Source of the DNA: Perkinsus olseni
Lineage: Eukaryota; Perkinsozoa; Perkinsida; Perkinsidae
NCBI GenBank assembly: GCA_013115135.1
Contig: JABANP010000511.1
Coordinates: 1-37,504 of the forward strand
Length of the DNA: 37,504 nt
Direction: 5' to 3'
Translations under genes and position numbers: made by a program
Notes under the pieces: generated by a model
Seen by the model: the letters and a program-made list of their open reading frames with translations, nothing else
Database searches by the model: none
Told to the model about the DNA's origin: nothing
Part shown: positions 1 through 9,930 of the stretch, one piece after another
Numbering within the stretch: the first letter of the stretch is position 1
Layout of the letters: each line of letters opens with the position of its first letter

Positions 1-195
1 CTGACTCTGCTATAGAGAGCGTTTGTGAGTTCATTTAACCGGTTTTATTCAGATGAGGTTCGACGAGTGGCTCAGAAATATCTTCTGAGCAAGCCAGTGA
101 CGATGACCGGTGTAGGGATGGTGCAGAACGTCATGCAGCTGCCTGAGGTCCAAAAGCTCGCTAAGTGGACCGGTGCCTCTCTCCCACAGCATTGA
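1..195 (+). CDS. C-terminal end of an M16 peptidase, mitochondrial-processing-peptidase-like (partial)
   Basis: This is the last part of a gene that starts left of the window. The final exon (53-195) encodes about 47 residues ending in TGA. It has the pattern VRRVAQKYLLSKP followed by a Gly-x-Gly stretch, which resembles the C-terminal helix and strand of mitochondrial-processing peptidase subunits and bc1 core proteins (family M16). Those proteins remove presequences in mitochondria. The preceding exon piece (1-24) joins in frame if nt 25-52 are an intron (GTGAG...TTCAG), but at 28 nt that intron would be shorter than all others here, so the donor is uncertain. The zinc-binding N-terminal half is outside the window, so alpha, beta or core identity cannot be decided. 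Confidence 0.5.
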
Positions 196-438
196 GCACT
201 CAGAGACATAAACAACTGTAATTTGCTGTTTCTATTGAGCCGTTTCGCATTCGACAGAATTTTGGTTGGAGATTTCGGGGCAGTGGCAGTTGTAGGAGAA
301 CTCGGATTGCAGCATTTTTCGGCTGGTAGTACTGTCGGGTAGAGCCATCACTTTCACTAGTCATCTCTTGTAGAATGGTTTGCTGCGCTTGTGATGTTGT
401 ATGGGTAATGTTTGCCAGCCTTGTTTTACTGCCTGCTA

Positions 439-820
439 ATGGCATCATCATCAGCTGGGCAGACTTTCCTGTCCTTCCTACTGGTCGGTTTTCTTTGGGG
501 GTCTACAACGCCCTTTTTGAAAGATGCTTCGAGTGACTCGCTCAGCCCCGAAGAGCTCCGCTTGCCGAAGTGGCGACAAATTCTTCTGGGCCTCTGGCGG
601 CTACTACTCAGGTGGAAGTTTCTGCTAGCTTACGGGATAAACCAGGCAGGATCGGTAGGCTACTACTATTTATTAGGTGAGTGGGAAGGTGAAAAATGGT
701 CGAGTGGACCTTCCTTCATATTAATTTTTATGGACTGTTTGTGAGCCATTCGAACTAGATAGGCCCTTAGTACTACGTTGTTCTAGCATATCGGTGAGCT
801 TACCTTTTGGCGTTACATGG
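439..820 (+). pseudogene. TMEM234-like membrane protein, 5' part, probably truncated
   Basis: The first exon (439-676) starts at an ATG and encodes a hydrophobic helix with the pattern LVGFLWGSTTPFLK. A loop follows, then WKFLLAYGINQAGSVGYYY. Both motifs are typical of the small TMEM234 multi-pass membrane family. A donor (GTGAG) at 677 and an acceptor at 770 would join it to SSISVSLPFG, which fits the family's next helix. After about 820 the frame no longer resembles the family, and the last two helices are not found. hAT transposase debris begins about 230 nt further on, so the 3' half was probably lost by rearrangement. A missed short-exon structure is the alternative. The function of the family is poorly known. 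Confidence 0.5.
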
Positions 821-1051
821 CCTGGAGGCTGCCGGCGCGATATCCCGCGTTCGAGCTCGTGCATCGGGTTCTACACGTCAGTGGTGATACCCAGTACCAC
901 CTGGAGTTAAATCACATCATATGGTTTCGGAAGCCTGCCCTGGGGTGAAGCCTCTATGGGCCTGTATGGTCGCGGGCGATGCGTTCCATAGAACGAGGGT
1001 AGTCCGGCCATGCTTTGGGTGGTGCTACACTTCCGTGTTCTGGATGTAAAA

Positions 1052-1261
1052 TTTTGGAATATCAAAAAGTTCTGGATGAAATGGGGAGACATGCCGATGT
1101 TTGAGAGGCTCGCTCAGGTGTTGAGCAGTATACCGGCGAGCACGGTCTCCGCTGAGACAGCCTTTTTCGTAGCCGGCACTCTGGCTCGGTCCCAACGCGC
1201 GAGTCTCAAGATGTCTACTCTGCGCACACTGATGCTACTCAGAGACCACTTGATGAAAGAC
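1052..1261 (+). pseudogene. hAT transposase fragment (C-terminal dimerisation region)
   Basis: The frame encodes a tryptophan-rich start (FWNIKKFWMKW) and then LAQVLSSIPASTVSAETAF, AGTLARSQRASL and LRTLMLLRDHL. This is the signature of the C-terminal hAT dimerisation domain: small residues in the IPAS segment, a conserved Glu and Phe, an Arg-x-x-Leu and a closing leucine-rich helix. The upstream catalytic part and the terminal repeats were not found, so this is a relic. A second open frame at 1281-1509, rich in charged and Trp residues, may be its continuation after a frameshift. Its position straight after the broken TMEM234-like gene suggests that the insertion damaged that gene. Confidence 0.6.
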
Positions 1262-1577
1262 AGCACTTCGTCGATTCAGTCAGGGAATGGCTTGCTACCG
1301 TGGCGGTTCTCGAAAGTGATGATCTATTTTTTCGAGACGTTCGAGAGTGGGAAGACCAACGTCGCTTCAACAATAAACGGCGGCTGCGGCAGAACGCTCT
1401 TGGTGCCTCATTCCGAGTCGAGTTGAGAAAAACAGATATTCCAGTATTAAAATGCTTTTGGATAGAAGAGAGAGGGCCTTCGGGAACAAGACGGCACTGC
1501 CAACTTTGAAAGACGTTGTCGACAAGCGAGAAAGCGAAGCCAATAAAGTTCGATGCCTGCTGTCATGGGTAACCCTT

Positions 1578-1602
1578 GAGTTCATCAACTGTTGATGAAC
1601 TC
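1578..1602. repeat. Perfect 12-bp inverted repeat with 1-nt spacer
   Basis: Arms 1578-1589 and 1591-1602 are perfect reverse complements around a single T. A weaker hairpin with arms of about 10 bp and one bulge follows at about 1640-1666. Together with the larger palindrome at 1784 they form a cluster of foldback structures. Confidence 0.9.
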
Positions 1603-1783
1603 CCATCGCATTGCTCGATGAGAGGGAATAGATTTGGTGGTGGGATTATCCTACTGGGATAACCCATACCAAGGAGAGCTACTTGCTGGAACGTATCGTT
1701 CTCCTGTACGGCGCAGGGAGAATAAACTAGATCTTTACTTGCGTACCATTGTGTTAGATTGCCAGTTTCAGCCTTATCATTGT

Positions 1784-1828
1784 GTTTCGTCACTGTCGTT
1801 GATAAGTTATCAACGACAGTGACGAAAC
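1784..1828. repeat. Perfect 22-bp inverted repeat with 1-nt spacer
   Basis: Arms 1784-1805 and 1807-1828 are perfect reverse complements separated by one G, giving a 45-nt near-perfect palindrome able to extrude a cruciform or fold as a hairpin. No gene overlaps it. It could be the remnant of a foldback element or two fused terminal repeats. Confidence 0.95.
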
Positions 1829-2350
1829 TACTGTCATGACGAGTCGTTCACGAATCACAATCACCTCGAGGAACTCGCACACTTTTTTTATAAACGCTCC
1901 GTGCCACAGGCCTGTGTCTGTGGATATTGGCGACTCGACAGTAACTCAAGTGCTTCCCCAAGATTCCTCGGTCGTTAATTTCAGGTAGTCACGATCTGTC
2001 CATAGCAGTGCCCGCGGCGAATTCCCTTTCCTTTGGATTTACAGCCCTCACCGAAGCCCTGTGTCTCAACAAGACTCTCCCAGACAGGTCGGTGCACCCT
2101 CGATCAACAGCTCTCATGAGCCTTCTCTCGTGTAGGTACACGTCAATGGGTAGCGTGTTGATCTTATTCGGTGTATTCTTGTGTTTGTACGGTCAAGTAT
2201 CGGAGAGCTCCTGATGTCACGCCTGTGTTGATGTTGTATACCATTAACTGCCAGTATTTGTTATATGCTTTCCACTGCCTTACTGTGCGTTTAATATGTC
2301 CCGCAGTGACTCTTGCATTCTCAGTGTTGTTACGCTTAACTCTTGTCACT

Positions 2351-3396
2351 ATGGCGTACATGCTACCCCATCTCCACTCTGGCTGGGCTGTCGACCAGGC
2401 CATCTTAGGCGAGGAGGAACGACTGGTCTGCATACGGTAGGGACTGGGAGAAACTATAGAGTGCTCGCAAGTCTCGATGAGTAGGATAATTGGCGATGAG
2501 AGAATCTTCGCTGTGCGCTCGTGTATTGTTCCAAGTCGAGGTTCGAGTTCGCAGGTCGTTGAGGTCCGTACTGGTTTGAGTGTTGTGAAGTTACCATGTA
2601 GGTTCGGTCATGACTACGATCCCCAATGCATGCAAATGGATGAGGTCCTCTACAACTGCGCGGAGGATGTCAAGAACTTCGCAGCTATATACTTGGTAGG
2701 AAGAGGTCCCCGGTTCGAATCCCGCAGATGTCGTTTTTCAGGTTGACACCAGGGAGGTCCCTGATTTCAATACAATGTATGAGCTGTATGACCCTGTAAC
2801 AGTGATGTTTTTCTATCGGTAAGTTTGCTTCGATTCTGTTGCTTACCGTGCGAACTCTGTAACGGCCGCGCTCGAGCTACTGAAATTAACAGGCGAAAAT
2901 GCGCTCCACAGAATTCTCCCGTCGACAGTTTAGTCAATTTTGTGAAACTGGACTCGTGGAGGTCACTGTCGAAAAGCTATCTCGCACATGTGGGCTGTCA
3001 GTGATCTCGAGCTTCATGAGAAAACTCGCCGCGTAACTGTTCGTAGCTCGGGGGAATTAGTGACACTAGCGAAATTCTTGAGTTTCATAGTGGTACTTTG
3101 CTGGTCGTGGATGAGGCTACTGGTCTTCGTTATAGGAACAAGCATATGATGATCGATTTGGGTACTGGTAACAATAACAAGATCAACTTGCCCATGAACA
3201 ACAAGCAGGTCGGTTCTGGCGCTACCGGCCTCGGACTGATGGGTCTTGTTAGGAGTTCATTGACATCCTCGAAGTCATTTACAGAGGAGCGAGGAAGGGG
3301 CGCGGTTTAGTTGTCTCACCGAAGGACTACAGTAGGCTCCCTTTTACAGAATCTCTCGGGAGTTGTTCGATTTCAGGTACGAAATATAAGTATTAA
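2351..3396 (+). CDS. DIM1: DIM1 / U5 snRNP 15-kDa protein (thioredoxin-like 4A)
   Basis: DIM1 is a thioredoxin-fold protein of the U5 and U4/U6.U5 spliceosomal particles, needed for pre-mRNA splicing in the nucleus. Six exons (2351-2436, 2602-2695, 2742-2818, 3136-3208, 3253-3331, 3377-3396) join at GT-AG sites with matching phases into 142 residues, the usual family length. Visible landmarks are the start MAYMLPHLHSGW, FGHDYDPQCMQMDEVLY, VPDFNTMYELYDP, IDLGTGNNNKIN, YRGARKGRGLVVSPKDY and the end STKYKY. Introns are 165, 46, 317, 44 and 45 nt. The start is fixed by family alignment. Substitutions such as Leu for Trp after NNNKIN are mild. There is no sign of decay. Confidence 0.97.
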
Positions 3397-3756
3397 ATAC
3401 TATCAACATACCTGCTGCTGATGATGTTTCCACAGTATATGAACAGCCTCAGTAGCATCTGCCATAAGTTCGATTGGTTGCGTTCTCAGTTCAGTCAAGG
3501 GTCGCGGGCATGCTCAAATTGTTCTTCACTGACGGCCTTTACAGTTTCGCTGATTCCTTGAGACACATGGGGGGGGCTCTTGACGCTGTGACAGAGATTG
3601 TTAAGGCGGTGTGAGCCTTTCCTGTGGAGGTGATGATGGGACGCCAGTAGACTGGCATTGGTCAAGTTCTTATTCAAGACGACATGAGAAATGACAGTCT
3701 GAATTATCACAACGCATGTTGAGAAGTTCTTCTCTCAGTATCCTTTTTGTAGTACA

Positions 3757-5907
3757 ATGTTACCGACTATAGGAGAGGACACTACCTTGGACGAGTCGAT
3801 ACCCCCAACGTCTGCAAGAGGCCGCTCATCATCGGCGTCCATGGGGGACTTCCCGCCAGGCGACGGGGGAAGAGAGGCGCCCGTCTTCAGCTGTGGGGGA
3901 GTGGGGGATGAGGAACCGGTAGTATCGGGTCGGTCGAAGGGAATGGTTATCATGGCCTTGCCCGGCAGATCCAAAGGACGGCAGACGAAGCTGCTGAGAG
4001 CAAGTGGAGTGCCGTCAGTAAGGGTTACTACAGCGACCCGTATATCATGCAGATGTGCCGGTAGCAGTGGAGCTGAGATTATTCCCTGTCTACCGACTGT
4101 TCGTGATCTCAGTCACAGTGTTCATCGTCAGCCTGTCATTAACCGGGGTTACTTCGTTAGAGTGCAGGCCATGCGGGATGCTGTACTAGACTTTATTGAT
4201 GATGCCAAAAAGGATGGCAAAGATACGGTACAGGTAGACCCAGGGAATGGTAGACACAGTGAATACCTGTAGCCGATCGCAACCGCGGTCCAAAATTGAA
4301 TCCTGTACGATTCTAGCGACACTTCTCACATGAACTCGGCGCCTGCAGATGTGCTTGTTCGCTGGACCTCACGTTATGTCAGATAGTCTCCCTCGGAGCC
4401 GGGCTGGACACCACTTACTGGTGGCTGAGGGAGCAAGAGGAAGTGAAGGGAATCCGACTCGGGTAGGAAAGGTTATGCCGAAATTCATCCTGATTCAGCG
4501 CCAGATACCTCGAGCTTGACATGCCTGAAGTAGTGGACCGGAAATCGAGTGAGCCCTCCGACGATCGGCTATGCGATTTCATCGTGCACGGTTCCACTCA
4601 TGTTGCCGCTTCAGGTATGGTAATGAGGCGAGAGGCTCTGTGGAGTTGCCTTGGGAATTCTAAGGATGATTTGCTAGTCAAGGACGGTGAGTCGTCTGGG
4701 GCGCCCGGGTGGGGCGTGGACGCTCTTCCGGTGACTTAAGACGTTGGAATACGTTAATACAGGGTTAACCAAATATGCAGATCGCAAAAATTTATCAATT
4801 TTTTCGCCAGATTTTTCCGAAAGTACGGAGTTGCTCCGCAAGTTGGACTGCTGTAGATACTCCGATCTTACGGAGAAACCTCAGTTTTTGCGATTTGCGT
4901 ATCTAAATGGTTTACCCTGTAGTCGTCGACGTTGCAATAAGATAAAACCTTGCATCCATCATGGTTGGGCAAGATACGGTCGAAAATCTTCAGGCTGCGG
5001 CGCACGATGCATCCGAGCGGACGAGTACAGGTCCGCTTGCTGCGATCTGAGATCAGTCGAGACGGTTTCCGCTGCCCTTGCGGAGATAGGTGCGACCGAC
5101 ATTTGCCCTTAGGCATACTGCTCCCTGGCCCGCTTCAGGTTTCCAAACCGTCGGGGTACCGACTATGTACATCGCCGAGTGCGTGCTTGTGTAGGCCTTC
5201 CTCGTAATACCGTCTTCTCCACAGCGACATTCACTGTCAGGTATATGCCGCCGGAGTCCAGCGACAGGTTGCTGTCATGGATGAGCGGCTCCGTCAAGGA
5301 GGCGGAGGCTCGAGTGCTGGCGTGAGTGCTGGCTTGAGAATAGGGGAAAAGATTCTATTCTTTTTCGTTCTAGCTATGAGCAGTGCAACCCCGATGACCC
5401 ATTCGGACGTGTTATGATGGAGAATCTGAAGAATCGAGGATGTCCCCTGTTAGGGCTCGGCAAGTGGGTCCGAATCTCTTTACCCGATTGGGATTTCCGT
5501 CTTCTGAGCTTAGGTACCCAACGGTCGAGTCGCAACGGCGACGGTATGAAGCACGAGGGTTCAAGTATTGCGTCGCTGAGGATATGCTCACAGTGTACGA
5601 CGACATTCTGGTGAGGGCTCGGCTGGGCCTTGTGAAAATGACGGTTATTATTCGATCGTAGATGGTCGACATGGATGAGCAGATCAGAGTTGCCCACTTG
5701 GAAATATTCGACGAGATTGAAGAGTGGCAGCTGATGATGTGAGGGAGTCGTGAGGGCGTGCCGCCGCTGCTGCTGCTGCTGCTGCTGATGGTGATGGTGA
5801 TGGGTTCATCCCTCAGGCGACACTATTTCCTCCTCCTTGCAAGCACAACGAAGGAGAAAATATCCTTCAGGCCGCCACAGAAGAAAGTTCATTCGAGTTT
5901 CTCTTAG
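3757..5907 (+). CDS. LCMT1: Leucine carboxyl methyltransferase (PP2A methyltransferase, LCMT1/PPM1 family)
   Basis: The enzyme methylates the C-terminal leucine carboxylate of the protein phosphatase 2A catalytic subunit, using SAM, and so controls holoenzyme assembly. Twelve exons give 406 residues: 3757-3918, 3969-4060, 4113-4233, 4383-4462, 4505-4686, 4994-5089, 5139-5190, 5241-5321, 5374-5463, 5514-5610, 5662-5738 and 5817-5907. Motifs in order: AVSKGYYSDPY, INRGYF, the SAM-binding loop LGAGLDTTYW (about residues 129-138), MYIAECVLVYMPPE, YEQCNPDDPFGRVM, PTVESQ and FDEIEEWQLM. The first 54 residues are acidic and Ser/Gly-rich, unlike the family, and their exon is less certain. The exon 5 donor (4686 versus 4617) is also uncertain, although both keep the frame. 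Most introns are 42-52 nt. Confidence 0.92.
5766..5801 (+). repeat. CTG / ATGGTG microsatellite
   Basis: A run of CTG triplets followed by GATGGT units lies inside LCMT intron 11 (5739-5816) and makes that intron longer than its neighbours. Confidence 0.9.
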
Positions 5908-6392
5908 CATTGATCGGTTGAGTTCGCAGTTGGGTTGTATCACTTCGGAGAAAGAAGACATTCCACAATCGTCTCCGAGAACGAGTCGTACATCGAGTGT
6001 CGTGGAGCAATTTTCACTAGCTGCTAATACGGCCTCTACGGATACAGTCGACAGAACACAGCGCATCCACGAGAGCCGCAGCAGCGGCGACCCTTCGTAA
6101 GAGCTACATCGTTCTGCGACCTCGTGAAAGATACAACACTGCTGATGAAGTCTTCCTTGCCAAAGAAGTAAGTACGAATGTCCGTCTTGACGAAGGTCAC
6201 AGACTGCACACTGAACGGCAAGTACCGGTTCAGTTATATGAGGCGAATGGGGCAAATTCTAGTGCTCCGAAGTGATCGGATAGCCCGTTGCTTTCTACCT
6301 CGAAAGAATTCGAGTATGTTGTTAGGAAAATACAGCTGGGCGTCGCGATGGACTGTAGATGAAGGCGAGATGAGTGGCAGATCGGAAGACGC

Positions 6393-6829
6393 TCAACGCG
6401 TCGGTCAACCCTCAACAGGGTTGAAAGAATAGACCATCCCTGCGAGCTCTGAGGAATCGATTGCAGGACTCGATAATCGAACTCCAGCTGATAAGTTGCC
6501 TGTCTAACTCCATAAAACCAGATCCTGTTTGGGTGGTTGGTAGAGTAAGAGCGCTGATGTAGAGGGCCTCATTCATGAGCGTGCCACACAAGGCAGGCGC
6601 GTACAAAACTGGTGCTGATAGCTTAGCGTATAAGGTGCCAGTCGATGCCAGTGGGACTTACACGCGCTGTTCTCCGCTCACCGGAGTTCTCTGAGCGGTT
6701 GATTATTTGGCGGCCAGAAGAACTCCTCCCTGACCTCTCATATTCACCGCTACTGGCCACGGCAGCATTTTCCCTATAGCGAAGCAAACAGTGCACGACG
6801 AGCACAGTGACTATCGGAAGGCGGGTCAT
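6393..6829 (-). pseudogene. Copy D: degraded member of the secreted-protein cluster
   Basis: Exon 1 (6829-6662, 56 codons) starts MTRLPIVTVLVVHCLL, a signal peptide clearly related to that of copies A-C. It ends at the same phase-0 donor (GTAAGT). An exon-3-like piece (6499-6393) begins near TYQLEFDY and ends with an ILSTLLRVDRRVE segment, in the same 0-to-2 phase as the family, but its donor is GC rather than GT. Exon 2 and exons 4-6 could not be found before the convergent LCMT gene, so I treat this as a relic. The 5' block shared by A, B and C is missing upstream. Confidence 0.6.
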
Positions 6830-7607
6830 GTTCTGTTACAGGAAAACTGACCGGCTGGGAGAAGATAGGCGATTGTTACCGCCCATAACACTCGTCTATG
6901 TCACCGGAATGTGCGTTCGCTCGAACACAATTCTTCCCCCGATCGATCATAGGATTGGAGTTGCTGGCCGTTTGAGAGGAAATGGCGCGCGTATCCATGC
7001 ATGGTCTCGAAGAGAAATAGTGTCGTGCAGGACCCCTCAGGAGGGCGACAAGGTGGAACGACATCGCGTGGAATGCTGATCGAGATTCTCCGGATGGTTT
7101 CTCTAGCCTTCACTGTGGCAACGCCATTCACCTCCCATTGTACTGGAGGCACAGCGACGCTAGAGCATGAGGAGACAACACATGCAGGGTGATGTTGCAA
7201 TTGCGTTCAACGCTGTCGGTTGACAAAATGCATTTGATTGCCAGCCTTTCGATTCAAGCCCGAGGATGGGAGCCCGTTGAATTGTCAAGTGGCTTGGAGG
7301 GAGGGAATTCAAGCCAGGAGGGAATGATGCATCCCTCGGATGCTGATGATGAGCAGCCCTTCAACTTTTTCCCCTTCTATCGCTGAGCGTATCATTGTCG
7401 ACGATCGCACTTCCCAGCATCTCTCGTGGTCCCTCTGGGCGATTTTCGATGTTCTCCCTTGAGCTCACTTATTGCCGACACTCAGCAACACGACAGTACT
7501 CACGAGGACGGAGCGGATTTCCGAGAGCTCCCTGCAACTGTTATAGTACAACATATGAATTCCACTGCGTACAGGACTCGAAAGAAAAACGGAGGAACTC
7601 TTCACTG
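6830..7607. other. Intergenic between copy D and copy A
   Basis: Only short open frames on both strands; none has a recognisable motif or family relation. Nothing I can support. Confidence 0.4.
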
Positions 7608-9073
7608 TCACTGGTACGTTCCCGTCCCGCGCACAGACACATCAAGCTCACGAGCACGAACCACGTCCTTACACAAGATGTCGCTGAATGCTGGTCGATC
7701 CGGGTAAACGAACGAGCCATCAGTTAGCCACATGAGCACAAGCTCGGCATACAGAGTCTTGGGAAGGGTATCAAAGTTGATGCCCCGCCGGGCTGCCACA
7801 AATTTAGCGAACAACTTGAGCTGTTCCTCGCAGATCGTCTGCAGTTGTCCCCGACTCAACTGCCTCGATGAGGATCGCTCTGGCAGGATACCCGCATGCG
7901 AATGCATCTCCTGTAGCTTATGTCGGTTAAAAAAGAAGTCAACATCTCTGAGAAACGAAAGACTTGCCGACCATCAGCAAGTTCGACCAGCGCTGCCTAC
8001 GGACTCTTCTGGCAGGGGAGTTCAGTTCAAACGGACCCCTAGCTCACGTGAAGTTTCCTCTTCTGAGCTCTGCCATCAAGAAGCTGACTCTGAAACTCCT
8101 GTCGGCTGTATCGATTGTGAGTGTTATCTCAGACACAGACGCGGGCTGAAAAACAGGATCTAAGCTTTATAATAACGCCTTCTAGTGCTACATGAATCCC
8201 GGAACGCGAGGTTTTGAAGATCCGAATCGAACGAGCGCTGCAAACATGCCGGCTCTTCTTCAAGGTCGCGTATTCATCAGCGAGCTGGCTGCTTATCTTT
8301 TCCAGAAGATTCTCTTTCAAGGTCCTCTCCGAATCCGGATGCGCGGAAGCTTCCCCTTCGCCGGTGCTCAGGCTGACGTTGAGTTGCGTTTGCAGCAGGA
8401 AACCGCGCATAACTTGGTCATCAACAATCGCTGTATATCGAAGCTTTCGTGATCCGTCGTCCCTGACACATTTAGAGGGATGGGGCGTGAAAGTTGACCC
8501 GGGGCGGTGTCTACTCGGATAGTTGCTCGAGCCGAGCGAAGTCGGTCAAGATTGGAACTTCCGAAATTCTTTTTCCTGGAATGGCGATGATATCTTCGCC
8601 GAGCTGGTACTGAATGAAGGAGCGCGTGCCTTGGGATGTCTATGTACCGAGAACGACACACCTTTATTCCGGACTGATAGAATGTCTTCATTCGGTGTTG
8701 GGGCCTGGCCTCCTCCTGAACAGCGAGTTGATATCATAGGACACACGGGTTCACTGACGGTACTGAGCGTCACCACGCCGATCACGATCGATCATACCCA
8801 ACACGCCAATCGGAGAGGTCGGTCTACTACGAACCGTAGTTCATGGCACAGGTAAAACAGCGACTATGAGTGACAATTGTGGTGTCATTGGACATCAGTT
8901 GCACTTACACGCGGCTTCTGAGGGCCAGTGAAGTTCTTGAAGCTGTTTATCATCTTGCTCAACCATCCCCTCACCAGACTCTCATCTCCATTACTACTAC
9001 CCACGGCAGCATACCCCTTGTAGAAGAGCAGACAGTGTAGGAGGAATATGATGACGATTGAGAGGCGAGGCAT
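7608..9073 (-). CDS. Copy A: secreted multigene-family protein, function unknown
   Basis: Six exons (9073-8909, 8715-8662, 8609-8515, 8462-8192, 8145-8048, 7947-7608) with matching phases give 340 residues. Residues 1 to about 22 are a signal peptide (MPRLSIVIIFLLHCLLFYKG), so export is expected. Family landmarks are YQLGED and ILTDFARLE (exon 3), LRYTAIVDD and KKSRHVC (exon 4), SEITLTI and FRVSFLMAELR (exon 5), then CEEQLKLFAKF, LYAELVLMWLTDGSFVY and a polar tail (exon 6). I recognise no known domain. Introns are 193, 52, 52, 46 and 100 nt. It is one of at least five copies on this strand. A secreted parasite or predator protein is plausible, but that is inference. Confidence 0.8.
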
Positions 9074-9122
9074 TGCCGTGGCTGCAGTCGAGAGGTTCGG
9101 CTGGGGGAAGGCCAGTGAGTGT
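9074..9122 (-). promoter_or_regulatory. Conserved 5' block upstream of copy A (also B and C)
   Basis: About 45 nt directly upstream of the start codon is nearly identical in copies A (9074-9122), B (11401-11447) and C (21377-21422). Read on the minus strand it contains CACTGGCC, a run of pyrimidines and C, then an AG about 28-30 nt before ATG. That layout fits a splice acceptor (trans-splicing of a leader or a 5'UTR intron) better than a simple promoter. The role is inferred. Confidence 0.5.
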
Positions 9123-9540
9123 CGCTCTTGTAGATATCGGCTCGTGGCTCGGGTGCACGCGGACCCCGGCGAGGGCCCCCCGCTCGGCTGAGGAGACGGG
9201 GGAATCGTTCGCCGCACGATAAGTGGCGCACAAATCCACGGAGAAAGATGCAGTACCACCAGTGAGCTTGCGGTGAAGGCGGCACCAGGTAGGGGTATGG
9301 CAGGAGGCCACGTAGGCAGTACTTGAGTGGGTGATCTACATGGCTGACAGGTACTGCTGAACAATACCGCTACCAGGCCGACTCCGGAGCGCGATGGGCC
9401 CCAAAGGACGAGTACTGGTCGGTTGGCTGTAGCTTGACGGTAAGTTACTCATATGATATGAGCTGTGTTTTGCGTACCCGCTGGCTACTCGTGTACTTGT
9501 ATTTACCATGAACAGTTCATGGTGGGCAGAAGCGCAAAAA

Positions 9541-9565
9541 AGTACGACGCACGTGCCGTCGTACT
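9541..9565. repeat. Palindrome centred on CACGTG
   Basis: Nine-base arms (9541-9549 and 9557-9565) flank CACGTGC, giving an almost perfect 25-nt palindrome about 20 nt downstream of relic exon E. It could be a hairpin or a dimeric factor site. No family copy elsewhere carries it. Confidence 0.7.
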
Positions 9566-9586
9566 TCCTGAATAGCGAGTCATCAC

Positions 9587-9721
9587 CCGAGATTCCGAGG
9601 GTGCAGGCAGGACTCGGCTGCCTGCTTCAATATACCCCTTCGAGCCGTTGATTGCATCGCTAAACCACCTCCTTCTCATCGCTTCATCGCTACTGCCCGC
9701 TAGCGCATACCGGACCCTCAC
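9587..9721 (-). pseudogene. Copy E: relic of family exon 1
   Basis: The minus strand encodes RYALAGSSDEAM, then RRWFSDAINGSKGYIE, ending before a GTGATG donor. This aligns with the second half of exon 1 in copies A-C (GYAAVGSSN...DES.VRGWLSDMI). The signal-peptide half is absent and no further exons follow before copy A, so it is a relic lying between intact copies A and B. Confidence 0.55.
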
Positions 9722-9930
9722 CGCGCTCCGTGAATGCTGCGTGAATCACTTAGTAAATCTGGCCAATGACAGCCTTAGGTAGCTCCTGCTGATGGAGACT
9801 AGTCAACTCAACTACTGCTTGAACTGAGTACATCAGCAAATTCGTCGAAAACATCCATACAAAATTCCTAACTGAGTCAAGGCTCCAAACAGGAACTGTA
9901 AGAAGAAGTTTCCACTCCCCGTGGTCTTCC

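Larger units (their letters stand above)
1262..2350. other. Intergenic stretch between hAT debris and DIM1
   Basis: I see no convincing gene. The stretch holds several inverted repeats between 1560 and 1830 (listed separately) and a long both-strand open region at about 2165-2440, whose + frame overlaps DIM1 exon 1. A polypyrimidine-AG about 30 nt before the DIM1 start (near 2320) could serve as a splice acceptor for a 5' leader. Confidence 0.5.

Noticed and set aside
2696..2741. tRNA T-arm-like sequence (GGTTCGAATCCC) in DIM1 intron 2
   Set aside because: The flanking bases do not pair as a T stem and no acceptor, D or anticodon arm fits; the segment is a normal GT-AG intron.
5805..6255. 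Minus-strand frame through 5806-6255 as a gene
   Set aside because: Its left part is antisense to the last LCMT exon, and no signal, splice series or motif supports it.
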